Of a stretch of 64,000 nucleotides of DNA, positions 26,039-35,168 are shown in pieces (position 1 is the stretch's first letter; each line of letters starts with the position of its first letter). The notes beneath the pieces are model-generated. The model was not told the DNA's origin. It saw only the letters and a program-made list of their open reading frames with translations, and made no database searches. The DNA is from Sinomicrobium weinanense (GTDB taxonomy: Bacteria > Bacteroidota > Bacteroidia > Flavobacteriales > Flavobacteriaceae): assembly GCF_018863395.1 (NCBI RefSeq), contig NZ_JAHKRR010000014.1, forward strand, positions 42,389 to 106,388, given 5' to 3'. The translations under genes were made by a program, and so were the position numbers.

Positions 26039-27715
26039 TCAATGTTTTTCCGATGATGCTGGCTCGAGCACCTGTTTGTCCGCCTCAAGCCGTTTTCTCA
26101 ACGATCCGTATTCGAGATCCTGGACTATGGCTTTTTTATGTTCAATGGCCATTACAGCTATTGTCGCTGCACTTTGCCCGAGTATCATAAATACGGGTTC
26201 CATTCGAATAGAACCGAAGGCAATATGAGAACTTGAAACTGCTACCGGTACGATAAGATTACTACATTCCTTCTTTTGGGGCAGGATGGCACCCAGTGAG
26301 ATCCGGTAGGGGGCTTCCGGATGTACCCCGATATCCCCTTCGTTCTGTACATTACCTTTCCTGGTCACATACCTTTGTACGTTGTGGGAATCCATGGTGT
26401 AAGACCCCATTCCTATGGGATCGTGCACCGGTTTCTTTCCCAGTATCTCATGTTCGGTCATTACATACTGCCCGATCATTCTTCTGGCTTCCCTGACATA
26501 GATCTGATAAGGCCAGTGGCCATTGTCTGCAAATTCATCTTTGGCGAGGCCCCACTGTCCGAATTTTTTCCGGACTTCTTCCGGAATACGCGGATCTGTT
26601 GCCATGAAATAAAATAGTCCCTTTTGATAGGTTTCATGGGCTTTGACGATCTCTTTGCGTCTTTGGTAACTGGCCTCAGGGTATTCGTAATTCATTCCTA
26701 TATAATCCGTACTGAAAGGGCCGTGATTATTGGTGTCCGTTTTTAAGTTGGGAACCGGGTCGAATTTGTTAAAAGTCTCGTCCCACCCTTTATCGTATAG
26801 CCTTACCAGCAACTCGTACTGTTCCGGGGCATAACCTTCGGGTTTCTCAAAAGGGACCCGGTTCTCTTTTACCCGGGTCATACATACCCGGAAACAATAG
26901 GCCTGTATCCTGTGATCTCCGTCGCATTTATGGCCGGGGGCCTCCGGGGAAATTCCCTTAAGAAGCCCACTCTCCGGGTTTCCGGGAACCTTATAAGGGC
27001 TTATCCCGAAGTCCCCGAAATGATGCGAATGATGAAAAACCTCCGGCTGTACTCCATTCCATTGCTCATTATAGGTATCACAAGATTCTCGTCCCACCGT
27101 ATAAGAAACGCCGGCAGAAGCCATGAGGTCTCCTTCATAAGTCGCATCAATAAATACTTTGGCCTTAAATTTAAGGCCTGATTCCGTCGTTATGAAACTT
27201 ATCCGGTTACCTGTTTTCCGTACCCCGGTTTTCCTGTTGAGGTACGCATCCCGGTAAACTTCAATATCGTATTCCCTGATCATGTCCTCGAATACGTTTT
27301 CTGCGATATGCGGCTCGAATATCCACATCGTCCTGTGTTCCCCGTCAATAGCAGGGGTTCCTTGTCCAATATTGCCATAGGATTCCTTGTTTTGCCATTT
27401 CCAGGTGGAAGGTTCCTGGTAATATTCATAGATTCGCTGGTAAAATTCCCTGGCCAGGCCTCCTATAACACTTTTATTGCCTGTATCGGTGTACCCCAGC
27501 CCGGAGGAGGAGAGACCACCGAGATGTTTGTCGGGAGATACCACCACTACGGATTTTCCCATTTTTTTCGCCTGTACCGCGGCAATTACGGCAGCAGAGG
27601 TCCCACCGTAAATCACGACATCTGCCTCGACCGATGGGGACTCCTTTTTGGATTGGTCGTTGCAGGATATACAGAAAAGGATGATCAGTAATTGTATAGC
27701 CTTTTTTGAATTCAT
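26039..27715 (-). CDS. FAD-dependent oxidoreductase lipoprotein (FAD_oxidored family)
   Basis: 558 residues. Lipobox CISC (Cys18), then a dinucleotide fold ADVVIYGGTSAAVIAAVQAKKMGKSVVVVSP at about 32-62, HLGGLSSSGLG, and IDATYEGDLMASAGVSYTVGRES, the pattern of PF12831-type PUL oxidoreductases. Function in glycan loci is poorly known; oxidation of a sugar or dehydration product is possible. It lies 44 bp after susD and 45 bp before the permuted SGNH gene in one minus-strand operon, next to a second flavoprotein system (GMC). Confidence 0.82.
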   Translation of the reverse strand: MNSKKAIQLLIILFCISCNDQSKKESPSVEADVVIYGGTSAAVIAAVQAKKMGKSVVVVSPDKHLGGLSSSGLGYTDTGNKSVIGGLAREFYQRIYEYYQEPSTWKWQNKESYGNIGQGTPAIDGEHRTMWIFEPHIAENVFEDMIREYDIEVYRDAYLNRKTGVRKTGNRISFITTESGLKFKAKVFIDATYEGDLMASAGVSYTVGRESCDTYNEQWNGVQPEVFHHSHHFGDFGISPYKVPGNPESGLLKGISPEAPGHKCDGDHRIQAYCFRVCMTRVKENRVPFEKPEGYAPEQYELLVRLYDKGWDETFNKFDPVPNLKTDTNNHGPFSTDYIGMNYEYPEASYQRRKEIVKAHETYQKGLFYFMATDPRIPEEVRKKFGQWGLAKDEFADNGHWPYQIYVREARRMIGQYVMTEHEILGKKPVHDPIGMGSYTMDSHNVQRYVTRKGNVQNEGDIGVHPEAPYRISLGAILPQKKECSNLIVPVAVSSSHIAFGSIRMEPVFMILGQSAATIAVMAIEHKKAIVQDLEYGSLRKRLEADKQVLEPASSEKH

Positions 27716-27759
27716 TTTAAAGATTTTGGATTAAAGGAATGGTGTTATTTATATTGCTT

Positions 27760-29226
27760 TTAATACCCCGGATTCTGATCGCTTGGATTCAGGGCGGGAT
27801 TATTATTGATCTCATCTACAGGAAGAGGCAAAAGCAGGCTTACATCATTCCATGCTTTCCCGGTGGCTTCAATGACTTGCTGTGCTTTTCCTGTTCTGAG
27901 AAGGTCATTCCACCTTTTCATTTCCAGGACAAACTCGAAAGCCCGTTCATCCAAAACCCTGTCTTTGAATTCCGAAGCCGACATCCCTGAAGGGTAATCT
28001 ACATCAGAAGGACTGTTCAGGTCTAATCCATACCCTCTTCTTCGAATAATATTGAGCCTTTCCAGTGCTGCATTATCCGGCTGACCGCTTAATTCGCAGG
28101 CGGCTTCGGCATAAATAAGATAGGCTTCCGCCAATCTGAAGACAGGTATATTGTTTCTACTGTTATTGGTATCGGGGGCACCGGGATCCCTGAACTTTCT
28201 GAACAGCACGGGAGTTTCCTGGTTGACCCAGGTGGTATCCCCGTCGATAATTCTATAAGAGAACAGGTTAAATTCTTGTCTCAGGTCATCTTCATCCCAT
28301 CTTCCCAGGATAGAATTTTCTTCAGGAACCCATCCTCTGAAACCTCCTACGGAATACCCCATAGCGGGATCTCCGATAAAAACGGGTATACGGTGTCCGT
28401 TTGTTCCGCTGTGATGAATGGACCAGATATCTTCTGAATGCGTATTTACCCCCGGACCGTATATCTGCATAAAATCTTCTGCTTCATTCACCTCGATCAG
28501 GGAAAAAGCTCCGCTTGTAATAACTTCATCGGCCAGGTCACTTGCTCCCTGCCAATTTTCGGTGTTCAGGTAGGTATCGGCCAGCAACATTTTTGCTGCC
28601 CAACGGGTAGCGCGTCCACTTTCAGAGTCCGGAAATGAAGCCGGAAGATCGGGGATGGCTTCCTCCAGGTCGTGAATGATAAAATCCCATGTTTCCCGGA
28701 CGGTAGCCCTTGGTGTGGCAATATCGTCGAGATCGACAAACTCATGGTCTCTTACGGGAACACCTCCCCAGTATTTTACCAGGTTACTATAGAAATAGGC
28801 CCTTAAAAATCTGGCTTCGGCAATATATTGCTTTTTTACCCCTTCATCCATATCAATTCCGGGTACATTATCAAGTACGGCATTTGCGCGGTTGATCCCC
28901 CTGTAGATATCGGTATAGGCATCGAACATCCTGCTTTGGTTACTATTGTCGAGTGGCAGGTCATACACGCTCATGGGAGACTGACTTCCCCTGCCGTTGG
29001 AGTAATCGGCCCTGTTTTCCAGCATGGCCATATACCAGATCGTCGGAAATCCTCCATCCTGCCCGAGGGTACTGTATACAGCTGTTAAAGCCGAAAGGGC
29101 ATCGGATTCATTTCTGTAAAAATTCTCCTTGACCAGAAAGTGTTTAGGGTCTTCAGTCAATTCATCCTGGCAGTTGACCAATGTCAGGGATAAGACCAAA
29201 ACTATGATGATTTGTATTTGTTTCAT
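27760..29226 (-). CDS. SusD/RagB lipoprotein (PUL B)
   Basis: 488 residues, lipobox LVNC (Cys19), mature start QDELTEDPKHFLVKENFYRNESD. TPR-like helices: AEARFLRAYFYSNLVKYWGGVPV, and VFRLAEAYLIYAEAACELSG near the C terminus, ending in NPALNPSDQNPGY, a very common SusD terminus. It lies 22 bp after susC in the same direction. It captures oligosaccharides for the STN-type SusC. Confidence 0.93.
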   Translation of the reverse strand: MKQIQIIIVLVLSLTLVNCQDELTEDPKHFLVKENFYRNESDALSALTAVYSTLGQDGGFPTIWYMAMLENRADYSNGRGSQSPMSVYDLPLDNSNQSRMFDAYTDIYRGINRANAVLDNVPGIDMDEGVKKQYIAEARFLRAYFYSNLVKYWGGVPVRDHEFVDLDDIATPRATVRETWDFIIHDLEEAIPDLPASFPDSESGRATRWAAKMLLADTYLNTENWQGASDLADEVITSGAFSLIEVNEAEDFMQIYGPGVNTHSEDIWSIHHSGTNGHRIPVFIGDPAMGYSVGGFRGWVPEENSILGRWDEDDLRQEFNLFSYRIIDGDTTWVNQETPVLFRKFRDPGAPDTNNSRNNIPVFRLAEAYLIYAEAACELSGQPDNAALERLNIIRRRGYGLDLNSPSDVDYPSGMSASEFKDRVLDERAFEFVLEMKRWNDLLRTGKAQQVIEATGKAWNDVSLLLPLPVDEINNNPALNPSDQNPGY

Positions 29227-29248
29227 TTCACAGGTTTTTGATGGTTAG

Positions 29249-32200
29249 TTACAGTTGTAAATTTAAACCGAGGGTAAAGATTTTGGAAGAAGGATAACCG
29301 GTCTGGTCGATGCCTATTCTTAGATCCCCTTTGGCTGCCCGGGTATTTACTTCAGGGTCCAGACCCGGGTAATTGGTCACTGTAATAAGGTTCTGTCCGC
29401 TGACATACAGTTGCAGGGAACTGATAGGGAGTTTCATCTCCGAAACCGGCAGGTTGTACGCTAACCTGATATTTTTTAACCGCAGATAAGACCCGTCCTT
29501 AACGAATCTGTCAGAAACCCTGAATTGCGACCGGTCGGCGGTTGGTGCCGGATAATGTGCATCCGTGTTCTGCGGGGTCCAGGAATTTTCAGACTGGTCA
29601 GCGAGTTGATTTCCCCCTTCGCTCAGGGAGTTGGCAACTACTGCACCGGTAGCCCAGAAAAGATCGTTCCCCTGGGACCCTTCTATAAAAATATTGAGTT
29701 CAAAATTTTTATAGTTCAGGGTGTTATTCAGGCCATAGATGAAATCGGGGTAGGGGGTCCCTATAATCTGCTGATCTTCGTTGGAGATTTGTCCGTCTCC
29801 GTTAAGGTCCCTGTAATTAATGACACCCTGGTCATTGTAGCCATCTTCCATAAACCCGTAAAACATTCCAAGGGGCTCACCTTCCCTGGCAATGTTGATG
29901 GGAGCGGCAAACGGAATATCTAACGGGCCTCCGAGGATATCTTTCCCTATGGTGATCACCTCGTTCCTGTTAAAGGATAGTTGCCCGAAAATATCCCAGC
30001 TAAAGTCCCCGTCAAAAACCAGTGCTCCAACACTAAACTCCATGCCCGAATTTCGCACTTCTCCCAGGTTAGTGATCAATGAACTGTACCCAACGGATTC
30101 CGGAAGTGGAATTATGGCAAGAAGATCCGTAGTCTTTTTGTTGTAGTAATCTATGGTAAACCTGTAACGGTTGTTGATAAACCCTATATCAAGTCCGATA
30201 CCTAACTGGGCCGTGGTTTCCCATTTTAAATTAGGATTTGGGGCAGAAAGGCTTGCAAACCCTATGACATCTGTATTTCCTAAAGTAGCCCTGGTCTGTC
30301 CCAGGGAGTTCAGCGAGCGGTAAGGGTCGATAGCCGTACTTCCGGTTTCCCCGTATCCGAGCCTCAACTTCAGATCGGACAAGGGGTCCCAGTTCTTAAG
30401 AAATTCTTCGTTCTTGATTTTCCAGGCGAAGGCGCCGGAGGAAAAGATCCCCCATTTGTTGTTTTCTCCGAACCTGGACGAGCCGTCCGCTCTTATACTG
30501 GCCGTAAACAGGTACTTATCATTGATATGATAGTTGACCCTTCCCAGCCAGGACAATAAGGTCCATTCTGTGATCGAAGAACTGTTGGGCAGGGTATTGC
30601 TCCCGGAACCCAGCGCATTGTTTTCCAGATCGTCTGTTGCAAAACCGGTGGCACTGGACTCATTATATTTACTTTGAAAGGTCTGTACGGTAAAACCTCC
30701 TACAACATTAAGCCTGTCATTACTCCCTACCGGCCTGTCGTACGTAAGGATGTTCTCATTCAAATATGAGATGCTCCTGGTCATGCCGGTGTGCCCGTAT
30801 CCTGTCGGGGTGCGATTTGTAATAATGGAAGGGGAATAATAATTATTTTCAGTAAATGCCTGTTGCGTTCCTCCCAGCACTTTGAGTTTCAAATGATCAC
30901 TAAACCTGAATTCGGCAGAAATATTGGCAAGTACCCTGGTGGAATACTGCCGGTCCAGGATTTCCGCATAAGCCAGGGGGTTATTAATAACCACCGGGCT
31001 GAACGGGTATATCCCTACCTCGTTCAGATTTCCTTCACTATCATAAGGAGCAATGGTAGGGGGGGCTGCAAGAGCGGCAGCAAAAATATTGTTTCCCCCG
31101 CCTGATCCATTATTTACATTGGCGTCATTGTTTTCCCAACGTGTTATTACCGCATCGGTACTTAACCTGAACCAGTCATTTACATCCTGGTTAAGTGCCA
31201 GTCTCAGGGATCCTCTTTTAAGACTGGAATTTAGAATCACTCCATCCTGGCCAAAGTAATTGGCGGAAACAGAATAGGAGGATTTTTCATTTCCCCCGGA
31301 GAATGTAAGGGTGTGGCTCTGAATGGCGGCAGACCTGAAAATTTCATCCTGCCAGTCCGTATCGGCTTCCGGGAGGTTATTCAGGTCAAAGGGTTCCGAT
31401 ACCCCCTCATTAATAGCCCGTTGATTTGCAAATGTTGCGAACTGGGAAGAATTCATCATCCTGTATTTCTTTATGACCTGCTGAATCCCGTAATAACTCT
31501 GGTAATCTATTCTCCCCTTTTGTCCTTTTGTTCCTTTTTTAGTGGTTATCATAACTACACCGTTTGCACCCCTGGACCCATAAATAGCGGTGGCTGAAGC
31601 ATCTTTCAGAATATCTATGGACTGTATGTCCGAAGGGTTCAGAAAGGAAATACTTCCAATGATGGGAAAACCATCCACTACATATAAGGGATTGTTATCC
31701 CCCAGGTATGAATTTCCACCCCGTATCTGAATCTGGACACCGGCTCCGGGCTGCCCGGAATTCTGGACGACCCTGACCCCGGAAGCCCTTCCTTTCAGGG
31801 CCTGCTGTACGTCAGACGTAGGTAGTGCCGTCAGATCTTCTGAATTAACGGTTGAGACGGCTCCTGTAACATCTGTACGTTTCACAGAGCCATAACCTAC
31901 GACTACCACTTCTTCCAACCCTTCTGCACTTTCTATCAGGGTAACGTCGATAGATTTTTTGTCTCCAACCTTAATTTCCCGGGATTCGAACCCCATATAA
32001 CTAAAAACAAGTACGGTTTCGGGACCGGATACATTTATCGAATAATTTCCGTCAAAATCGGTTTGTGTTCCATTCGAGGTTCCTTTTTCAATAATGTTGG
32101 CTCCTGCCAATACGGTGCCTGTACTATCTATAACCCTGCCGCTTACGGAATATTGAACAATGACATGTTGTGGCGCCTCGTTTCGGTCCGGTCTTTTGAC

Positions 32201-32551
32201 CAGGGATATTTGTTTGTTTTCAATAGAGTATGTGGTAGCAGAGCCTGAAAATATATTGTCCAGGACCGTTGTGATTTGTTCATTTCTGGCCTTAACGGTC
32301 ACTTTCCTGGATAGATCAATATCGTCAACCAGGTACAGGAACCTGTATTCGGTTTTTCTTTCCATATAATCGATAAATTTCTCTACGGTTACATGCTTTA
32401 GATCAACCGATATTTTCTTATTCTGTGAATATGAATTTCGGGCGCTTATGGCAAACACCCCCGTGAACAATAAAAGTAAGCTGATTTTCATTCTTAAATC
32501 GAATTTGACCAATACAGGTCCTTTCCTGGCTCGGTTCAGAGGAATTTTCAT
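29249..32551 (-). CDS. SusC/RagA transporter with N-terminal STN signalling domain (PUL B)
   Basis: 1100 residues. After the signal (ISARNSYSQ, about 36-43) an STN/secretin-type domain spans about 45-120 (KKISVDLKHVTVEKFIDYM, ending in YSIENKQISLVKR). Then a regulatory-like domain (VSGRVIDSTGTVLAGANIIEKGT), TonB box-like EEVVVVGYG, plug and barrel ending GLNLQL. The STN domain contacts a FecR anti-sigma factor across the periplasm; the adjacent fecR and sigma genes fit this trans-envelope signalling. A MITE separates it from fecR. Confidence 0.95.
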   Translation of the reverse strand: MKIPLNRARKGPVLVKFDLRMKISLLLLFTGVFAISARNSYSQNKKISVDLKHVTVEKFIDYMERKTEYRFLYLVDDIDLSRKVTVKARNEQITTVLDNIFSGSATTYSIENKQISLVKRPDRNEAPQHVIVQYSVSGRVIDSTGTVLAGANIIEKGTSNGTQTDFDGNYSINVSGPETVLVFSYMGFESREIKVGDKKSIDVTLIESAEGLEEVVVVGYGSVKRTDVTGAVSTVNSEDLTALPTSDVQQALKGRASGVRVVQNSGQPGAGVQIQIRGGNSYLGDNNPLYVVDGFPIIGSISFLNPSDIQSIDILKDASATAIYGSRGANGVVMITTKKGTKGQKGRIDYQSYYGIQQVIKKYRMMNSSQFATFANQRAINEGVSEPFDLNNLPEADTDWQDEIFRSAAIQSHTLTFSGGNEKSSYSVSANYFGQDGVILNSSLKRGSLRLALNQDVNDWFRLSTDAVITRWENNDANVNNGSGGGNNIFAAALAAPPTIAPYDSEGNLNEVGIYPFSPVVINNPLAYAEILDRQYSTRVLANISAEFRFSDHLKLKVLGGTQQAFTENNYYSPSIITNRTPTGYGHTGMTRSISYLNENILTYDRPVGSNDRLNVVGGFTVQTFQSKYNESSATGFATDDLENNALGSGSNTLPNSSSITEWTLLSWLGRVNYHINDKYLFTASIRADGSSRFGENNKWGIFSSGAFAWKIKNEEFLKNWDPLSDLKLRLGYGETGSTAIDPYRSLNSLGQTRATLGNTDVIGFASLSAPNPNLKWETTAQLGIGLDIGFINNRYRFTIDYYNKKTTDLLAIIPLPESVGYSSLITNLGEVRNSGMEFSVGALVFDGDFSWDIFGQLSFNRNEVITIGKDILGGPLDIPFAAPINIAREGEPLGMFYGFMEDGYNDQGVINYRDLNGDGQISNEDQQIIGTPYPDFIYGLNNTLNYKNFELNIFIEGSQGNDLFWATGAVVANSLSEGGNQLADQSENSWTPQNTDAHYPAPTADRSQFRVSDRFVKDGSYLRLKNIRLAYNLPVSEMKLPISSLQLYVSGQNLITVTNYPGLDPEVNTRAAKGDLRIGIDQTGYPSSKIFTLGLNLQL

Positions 32552-32677
32552 AATTTTGTAATGTTAATGTGGTTATACTTTGAGTTTAACCATTTGTCTG
32601 AATCGGGAAATGCTCCAACATTTCCCGATTGTTTTTTAAACCAAATGACTATACCCTGTAATGAATCGGATGTTTAA

Positions 32678-32837
32678 GAGTCTGTCTAAGTTTTATCCTT
32701 TGGTTCTTTTATGCGCCTATTTCCGCCATACTTCAGCTATTTTTCGACACGTAGCTAAGGCTATGTGCCTCAAAATACCTTCGTCTGACAAAAAAATGCA
32801 CTATAAAATATTCCAAAAACAAAATTTAGACAGACTC
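32678..32837. mobile_element. 160-bp MITE with 17-bp terminal inverted repeats
   Basis: GAGTCTGTCTAAGTTTT (32678-32694) and its inverse complement at 32821-32837 match at 16 of 17 positions. A TAA direct repeat flanks the element (32675-32677, 32838-32840), as expected from a 3-bp TNA target of IS5-family (IS1031-like) transposases. The interior holds an imperfect hairpin (arms about 32728-32768) and no gene. It sits between fecR and susC. The parent IS is not in the window. Confidence 0.75.
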
Positions 32838-32877
32838 TAAGGTGTTTTTTATTTAATCATAGGCGAAAAAATTAGAT

Positions 32878-34047
32878 TTATTTGACGGTAATATGCCCGT
32901 CATTAATTTTAAATTCAATATCATAGGTGTTTTTAAAATACTTCAGAATATCCTCAATAGGTTCATTCCCGAAATTTGCATTGAACTTTTTATCTCCGAA
33001 CTTTTGGTTTTCATTGGTGATGGTGATATTATAATGCCTTTCCAGTTTTTTTAAGATGTTCCCGAATGTCATATTTCTAAAGATCAGTTTTCCTTTCATC
33101 CAGGAAGTGTAGGTGCCTGTAATCACAGGTTTTGTAGAGATATTGTTTTCCTTTCGGTCATAACTCCCTTTAAACCCGGGTTTTAGAAGAATGGGGTCTT
33201 TTTTCGGCAGGGCATTATTTTCAATATCCAGAGAAACGGAACCTTCGACCAGGACAACTTCGGTAGTCTGATCTTCCGGATAGGTGGAAATATTAAATTT
33301 TGTACCCAATACCTTTACATTTAGATTGTCGGCATTGACAATGAATGGCCTGTTGCTGTCTTTAACTACTGCCAGGTAGGCTTCTCCGGATAAATACACC
33401 AGCCTTTGCCGGTCTTTCGGGAAGTTTACGGGATATTTCAGGGAAGATCCCGAATTTAAATAGACTACGGTGCCGTCCGAAAGCTCCAGTTCAAATCTTT
33501 TCCCATAGGGTACGGTCAATTGATTATATGAAATGACATCCGGTCCGCCTGCTGTTTTTTTATATGTTATCCTGTTTCCTTTTTGGTTTCCGATAAAATC
33601 TCCTTTTTCGCTTACCAGTCTTGAATTTCCCGACTCCGAAATAACTTCAATGTTACCATTATTCATTTCAAGGGTAATTTCTCCGTCAGATGGCATTGAA
33701 ATTTTATCCGGGGACTTTTCAGTCGGTACAGGTTGTATTAAAAAATATCCAACGGAGAGCAGAATCATAACCATTGCCGCTGCTGCATACCGTATATATT
33801 TGCTCCACCGAAGGCCTTTTGTTCTTTTCCCCTCTTTTTTTATTTCTTTTTTCAGGATATCTTTTATTTTATCGGGATCAGGTCTGTTCATAGCAATTTG
33901 GGTAATGAATAATACTTTTATCTGCTCCTTAAGCACTAATTTATATCCTGGATTCTGAATCCATTTGTTCAACTGGTCAAGTTCTTCGGCAGTGGCAGTG
34001 CCATGCAGGTACCTGACTAAAAAATGCTCAAAATTCTTGTGATCCAT
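32878..34047 (-). CDS. FecR-family anti-sigma factor
   Basis: 389 residues. A cytoplasmic N-terminal helical part (about 1-82: FEHFLVRYLHGTATAEELDQLNKW) is followed by one transmembrane helix (about 86-105, AAAAMVMILLSVGYFL), a periplasmic FecR domain (about 185-290; TVPYGKRFELELSDGTVVYLNSGSSLKYP, GEAYLAVV, VLGTKFNI) and a C-terminal DUF4974 domain (about 318-389) that binds STN. It would hold the divergent ECF sigma factor until SusC signals substrate. Both susC and susD lie downstream in the same direction. Confidence 0.92.
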   Translation of the reverse strand: MDHKNFEHFLVRYLHGTATAEELDQLNKWIQNPGYKLVLKEQIKVLFITQIAMNRPDPDKIKDILKKEIKKEGKRTKGLRWSKYIRYAAAAMVMILLSVGYFLIQPVPTEKSPDKISMPSDGEITLEMNNGNIEVISESGNSRLVSEKGDFIGNQKGNRITYKKTAGGPDVISYNQLTVPYGKRFELELSDGTVVYLNSGSSLKYPVNFPKDRQRLVYLSGEAYLAVVKDSNRPFIVNADNLNVKVLGTKFNISTYPEDQTTEVVLVEGSVSLDIENNALPKKDPILLKPGFKGSYDRKENNISTKPVITGTYTSWMKGKLIFRNMTFGNILKKLERHYNITITNENQKFGDKKFNANFGNEPIEDILKYFKNTYDIEFKINDGHITVK

Positions 34048-34151
34048 GATTGTGTGACTTCAATATTATTATGCGTAAAATTTTCAATACCCTGATGTTT
34101 TTGGTAATTTTTTTTAATATTGTCATGTTTTGCATTCAAAAAAAGCAGTAT

Positions 34152-34739
34152 ATGTATTTTGAGGACCATGAAACTTTTGTTAGATGTCTGAGGGACGGAG
34201 ATGAAAGAGCATTTATGTATTTAGTGGATAAGTATCACCAGAGATTGTATTCGTATTGCCAGGTATTGGGTAATGATCATTCGACTTCCGAGGATATTGT
34301 TCAAAATGTTTTTATACGAACCTGGCACTTTAGAAAAAAACTGAAGCCCGAGTTTTCCCTGCAGGCATTTTTATATAAAACAGCATACAACGAGTTTTTG
34401 ATGGAATATCGCAGGAACAAAAAGGTAATTCCATTGGAACATGATCATTATGGGGCATTGAATGAAGTTGTCGGGGCCATGGATGAAGAGACACTGGAGA
34501 AAATGATTTCACAGGTCACCGTAGAGATTCAAAATTTACCTAAAAAATGTCGTGAGATTTTTACGCTCAGCAAAAGGGAAGGGCTTACCAATATGGAAAT
34601 TTCAGATTATTTAAATATTTCCATCAAAACCGTAGAGACCCATATAACTCATGCATTTTCCATTCTGAGACAAAAACTTGGAGACCAATATGAGTCTTTT
34701 TTATTTCTGCTCCTGAGTCCGAATTTGACCCCGAAATAA
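34152..34739 (+). CDS. ECF sigma factor (sigma-70 family, PUL B)
   Basis: 195 residues from the ATG at 34152. The open frame extends back to 34050 but would add 34 hydrophobic residues not found in sigma factors and would consume the intergenic region with fecR. Region 2: HQRLYSYCQVLGNDHSTSEDIVQNVFIRTW; region 4: LPKKCREIFTLSKREGLTNMEISDYLNISIKTVETHITHAF. It should transcribe the PUL B operon once released from FecR. Unusually, it is divergent from fecR instead of in one operon upstream of it. Confidence 0.9.
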   Translation: MYFEDHETFVRCLRDGDERAFMYLVDKYHQRLYSYCQVLGNDHSTSEDIVQNVFIRTWHFRKKLKPEFSLQAFLYKTAYNEFLMEYRRNKKVIPLEHDHYGALNEVVGAMDEETLEKMISQVTVEIQNLPKKCREIFTLSKREGLTNMEISDYLNISIKTVETHITHAFSILRQKLGDQYESFLFLLLSPNLTPK

Positions 34740-34917
34740 ATCCCGGATTTAGTATCGAAAGTCCGGCGAATGGGGCAGGTTTTATATACAACTATGTTTC
34801 TCTGGCCCTCACGGTAGCCTGGTCCCTTCTCCCGGCCCTTTTTTATACGCCCGGTTGTCTGATGAAAAAACACACTACAATCCTGATGATTATCGGGACC
34901 AAAAACAAATTTTAAGC
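34740..34917. other. Intergenic region with decayed MITE-end similarity
   Basis: No gene seen. The stretch about 34857-34929 resembles the right-hand 60-70 bases of the MITE at 32678-32837 plus its flank: both share CCAAAAACAAA followed by TTT, then a CAG..CTCTAAGGTG / CAG..TTCTAAGGTG end. It looks like a degraded relative of that element directly before the duplicated leader. Confidence 0.4.
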
Positions 34918-35168
34918 AGTTTCTAAGGTGCTGAGACCAAAAAATTGATAAAACTCAACATTTTTGCTTTTAATTTGGACAAAAGTCCCCTGATGCTGCA
35001 TTTCTATTCCCTTATTTTACTGTTGAGGAGAAATTATTTACCCGGACTTACACCATCGGGAGTTAACCCTTGATAACACCACTTGTCAGCTGGCTCCTGA
35101 TGTCTGTTGTAAGCAGAATGCTCCTGTTTGAAAATTAACCAAAAACACCAATGATGAAAACATCCCTT
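34918..35168 (+). repeat. Duplicated leader, copy 1 (promoter region of the GH43/sulfatase block)
   Basis: A 251-bp segment nearly repeated at 58474-58725, from AGTTTCTAAGGTG through the first codons ATGATGAAAACATCCCTT. Shared blocks include AAAACTCAACATTTTTGC, GGACAAAAGTCC (small hairpin), ACACCATCGGGAGTTAACCC and ATTAACCAAAAACACCA. Here it leads into the intact GH43 gene. TTAATTTG at 34970-34977 with a TTG 22 bases upstream could be its promoter. Confidence 0.8.

Noticed and set aside
32838..32880. Resemblance of the fecR 3' flank (TAAGGTG...) to the start of the duplicated leader
   Set aside because: Only the first seven to nine bases match well; beyond that similarity is no better than expected for AT-rich DNA.
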